Shown one piece after another: positions 22,093 to 23,264 of a stretch of 23,264 nt of DNA (its first letter is position 1; every line of letters starts with the position of its first letter). Position numbers and translations under genes: made by a program. This DNA comes from Casp-actino8 sp001510455. GTDB lineage: Bacteria; Actinomycetota; Acidimicrobiia; Acidimicrobiales; Ilumatobacteraceae. The notes under the pieces were generated by a model. It saw nothing but the letters and a program-made list of their open reading frames with translations. It was not told where the DNA came from and made no database searches. Location: assembly GCA_027592035.1 (NCBI GenBank), contig JAQCIK010000029.1, forward strand, positions 1-23,264. Reading direction: 5' to 3'.

Positions 22093-22258
22093 TGTCGATG
22101 ACTCGATCGAACAGATCACCGATTTTTCCGCCACCGCCACCTCCGCTCGCCCAGGCCACCACCAGGAGTGCGATGAGAGCGGCGGCGAGAATGACGAGTG
22201 CGTACTCCGATGTGGCTTGACCGAGGTCGCGGCGGTGGGATTCGAGTGGTTGAGTCAT
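22070..22258 (-). CDS. Flp-like pilin (short TadE/DUF4244-like)
   Basis: A 62-residue class IVb prepilin-like protein. The leader ends at Gly13, with Glu18 at +5 and Tyr19 at +6 (GQATSEYAL), as required for prepilin peptidase. The helix ALVILAAALIALLVVAW follows, then an unusual run of six glycines and KIGDLFDRVIDSVTSQLP. In pili of this type this is the main subunit, assembled by the Tad motor. ATG 22258 has AGAGGA 5 bases upstream and is 8 bases after the tadC stop. The size fits Flp pilins. No prepilin peptidase gene is in the window. Confidence 0.87.
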   Translation of the reverse strand: MTQPLESHRRDLGQATSEYALVILAAALIALLVVAWASGGGGGGKIGDLFDRVIDSVTSQLP

Positions 22259-22266
22259 GGTTCCTC

Positions 22267-22797
22267 TCAGAAGGACAGATCGAGACGAGACAGGGTGCCG
22301 ATGAGTGTGGGCACGAGTACGAGAACGAGGAACGACGGCAGCACGCACGCAACGAGAGGGAGTGACAGCTCGACGGAGAGTTCCTTCGACGAACTTTCGA
22401 GTTGGCGTCTGCGCAGGGCGTGAGCGTCGATCGAGAGCTGCTCGACGATGTCATCGAGCGGTACTCCGAGGCGGTGTCCAGCGTCGAGGGCGTCGGCCAG
22501 CGGACGAACGCGGTCTCCGAGTGATGATTCGAGCACCTTCAACGCATCGGCGAATCGACCTCCGTCGTTCATCTCCCGAATCGACGCCTCGAAGGCGGGT
22601 CGCAGCAGCGGATCCACATGACGGGCCGCCAGAGTGAGGCTGTCGATCGGTGAATAACCGGCGCGAAGCGTGGCCGCGATCATGTCGATCGCATCCGGAA
22701 GAACTCGGTCGATTGCCATGTGCAGTCGACGCCGCTGTCGTCGACGTCGCCTGATGGTGCCCATCACCACGAACAGAGCGACCACCACCGCGATCAT
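22267..22797 (-). CDS. tadC: TadC-like type II/IV secretion inner-membrane protein
   Basis: A 176-residue T2SSF-domain protein. It has an N-terminal helix (MIAVVVALFVVMGTI) with a very basic run after it (RRRRRQRRR), the cytoplasmic four-helix region (RVLPDAIDMIAATLRAGYSPIDSL, FADALKVLES, DALDAGHRLGVPLDDIVEQL, ALRRRQLESSSKELSVELSLP) and a C-terminal helix (LVACVLPSFLVLVLVPTLIGTL). With TadB it forms the platform on which the pilin polymerises. It is shorter than most TadC proteins. ATG 22797 overlaps the tadB stop by 4 bases (ATGA); an ATG at 22824 would add 9 residues and is the alternative. Confidence 0.85.
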   Translation of the reverse strand: MIAVVVALFVVMGTIRRRRRQRRRLHMAIDRVLPDAIDMIAATLRAGYSPIDSLTLAARHVDPLLRPAFEASIREMNDGGRFADALKVLESSLGDRVRPLADALDAGHRLGVPLDDIVEQLSIDAHALRRRQLESSSKELSVELSLPLVACVLPSFLVLVLVPTLIGTLSRLDLSF

Positions 22798-23264
22798 TGG
22801 CGTGTCACCAGCCGGGACGTCCATCGTCGCCCGATCAGATTGAACCCCACTCCGAGTGAGATGCAGGTCCATCCGATCGGTGTGGCCACGAGCAGGTGGC
22901 GGACCTCGGGGTCGTCACCGATCATCCAGAGCGCACAGACGATCGGTAACCACGTGAGAAGTCGAATGGAGGCCAAGGCCGTGCTGGCCTGGGAGATTCG
23001 GTCGGCACGTGCTGTACGTCGTGATCGCAGAGTGTTCGACAGCGACTCGATGTGACGACTCGGCTCACCTCCGATACGAGCCGCCAACGACAGAACTCGA
23101 AGGGTCAGGACCCGATCTCCATCGGGTCGACGGCGGGAGGATTCGTGATCGAGTCGACTCTCGAGCGCGGATGCGAGTGATTCACCGTTCCGAACATCTG
23201 TCATCACGGTTCCCAACCAACCACGAGGCTCGACTCGACTCGTGTGGCGGATCGCCTCGAGCAG
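22794..23264 (-). CDS. tadB: TadB-like type II/IV secretion protein, 3' part (5' end outside window)
   Basis: Partial gene; the frame is open to the right edge, beginning inside LLEAIRHTSRVEPRGW. 156 residues are visible. GTVMTDVRNGESLASALESRL and VLSLAARIGGEPSRHIESLSNTLR belong to the cytoplasmic T2SSF/GspF domain, and two C-terminal helices (STALASIRLLTWLPIVCALWMIG and LLVATPIGWTCISLGVGFNLI) anchor it. It is the pilus platform partner of TadC, whose start overlaps this stop. The motor ATPase TadA is expected further upstream outside the window. Confidence 0.85.
   Translation of the reverse strand: MLEAIRHTSRVEPRGWLGTVMTDVRNGESLASALESRLDHESSRRRPDGDRVLTLRVLSLAARIGGEPSRHIESLSNTLRSRRTARADRISQASTALASIRLLTWLPIVCALWMIGDDPEVRHLLVATPIGWTCISLGVGFNLIGRRWTSRLVTRQ

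Overview
The window reads as chromosomal DNA of a high-GC actinobacterium, most likely of class Acidimicrobiia (Ilumatobacter-like); the class is inferred. The evidence is the origin-proximal order gyrB-gyrA-(TadE-like)-DUF3566-tRNA-Ile known from actinobacteria such as Mycobacterium, two LLM-type oxidoreductases of which one belongs to an F420-dependent family, a PRC/MgtE_N/CBS protein next to DUF1003, an actinobacterial tad pilus cluster, frequent GTG starts, and many promoters of the TANNNT type lying 6-8 bases before a start codon. No transposase, integrase, CRISPR array or clear transfer junction was seen.

Layout. 1-4532: 3' part of gyrB, complete gyrA, a small TadE-like gene, DUF3566 membrane protein and tRNA-Ile(GAT), all on +. 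4602-5743: creatininase-family amidohydrolase and a VOC protein, translationally coupled, on +. 5750-5812: two hairpins between convergent transcripts. 5818-9958: a four-gene operon on - (cytosine-deaminase-like amidohydrolase, ABC ATPase, ABC permease, substrate-binding lipoprotein). 10009-11138: a 44-residue small protein gene coupled to an NAD(P)-binding oxidoreductase, on +, divergent from the operon. 11175-13422: a Fur-family regulator (+) overlapping tail-to-tail with a DUF1003 membrane protein (-), which lies behind a PRC/MgtE_N/CBS protein (-). 13444-16060: two LLM oxidoreductases (-) around a small zinc-ribbon gene (+). 16144-16220: tRNA-Ala(TGC). 16221-18457: SPFH/stomatin and NfeD (-) diverging from a TerC-family exporter (+). 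18552-20123: secreted choice-of-anchor I protein. 20182-21684: iron-sulfur (6-4) photolyase of the FeS-BCP type (-). 21700-23264: tadE, flp-like pilin, tadC and the 3' part of tadB (-).

How the parts work together. The first block is the gyrase housekeeping region. The operon at 5818-9958 pairs an import system with an amidohydrolase and probably feeds a cyclic amide or pyrimidine-like compound into metabolism; the creatininase/VOC pair beside it may act on related chemistry, but no substrate can be read from sequence. NfeD/SPFH form the usual membrane-quality pair. The tad genes encode part of an adhesion or secretion pilus.

The most general signal is promoter organisation. Twelve genes, most of them heads of transcription units, carry a TANNNT hexamer exactly 6 bases (eight cases), 7 bases (two) or 8 bases (two) before an ATG or GTG and no Shine-Dalgarno sequence, as expected for leaderless mRNAs. 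Genes inside operons instead have Shine-Dalgarno sequences or stop-start overlaps. This grammar also settles several start codons and supports the 44-residue gene at 10009. No intergenic stretch without a gene exceeds 300 bases; the largest, at 4533-4601, 16061-16143, 17633-17701 and 18458-18551, hold promoters or operator-like repeats.
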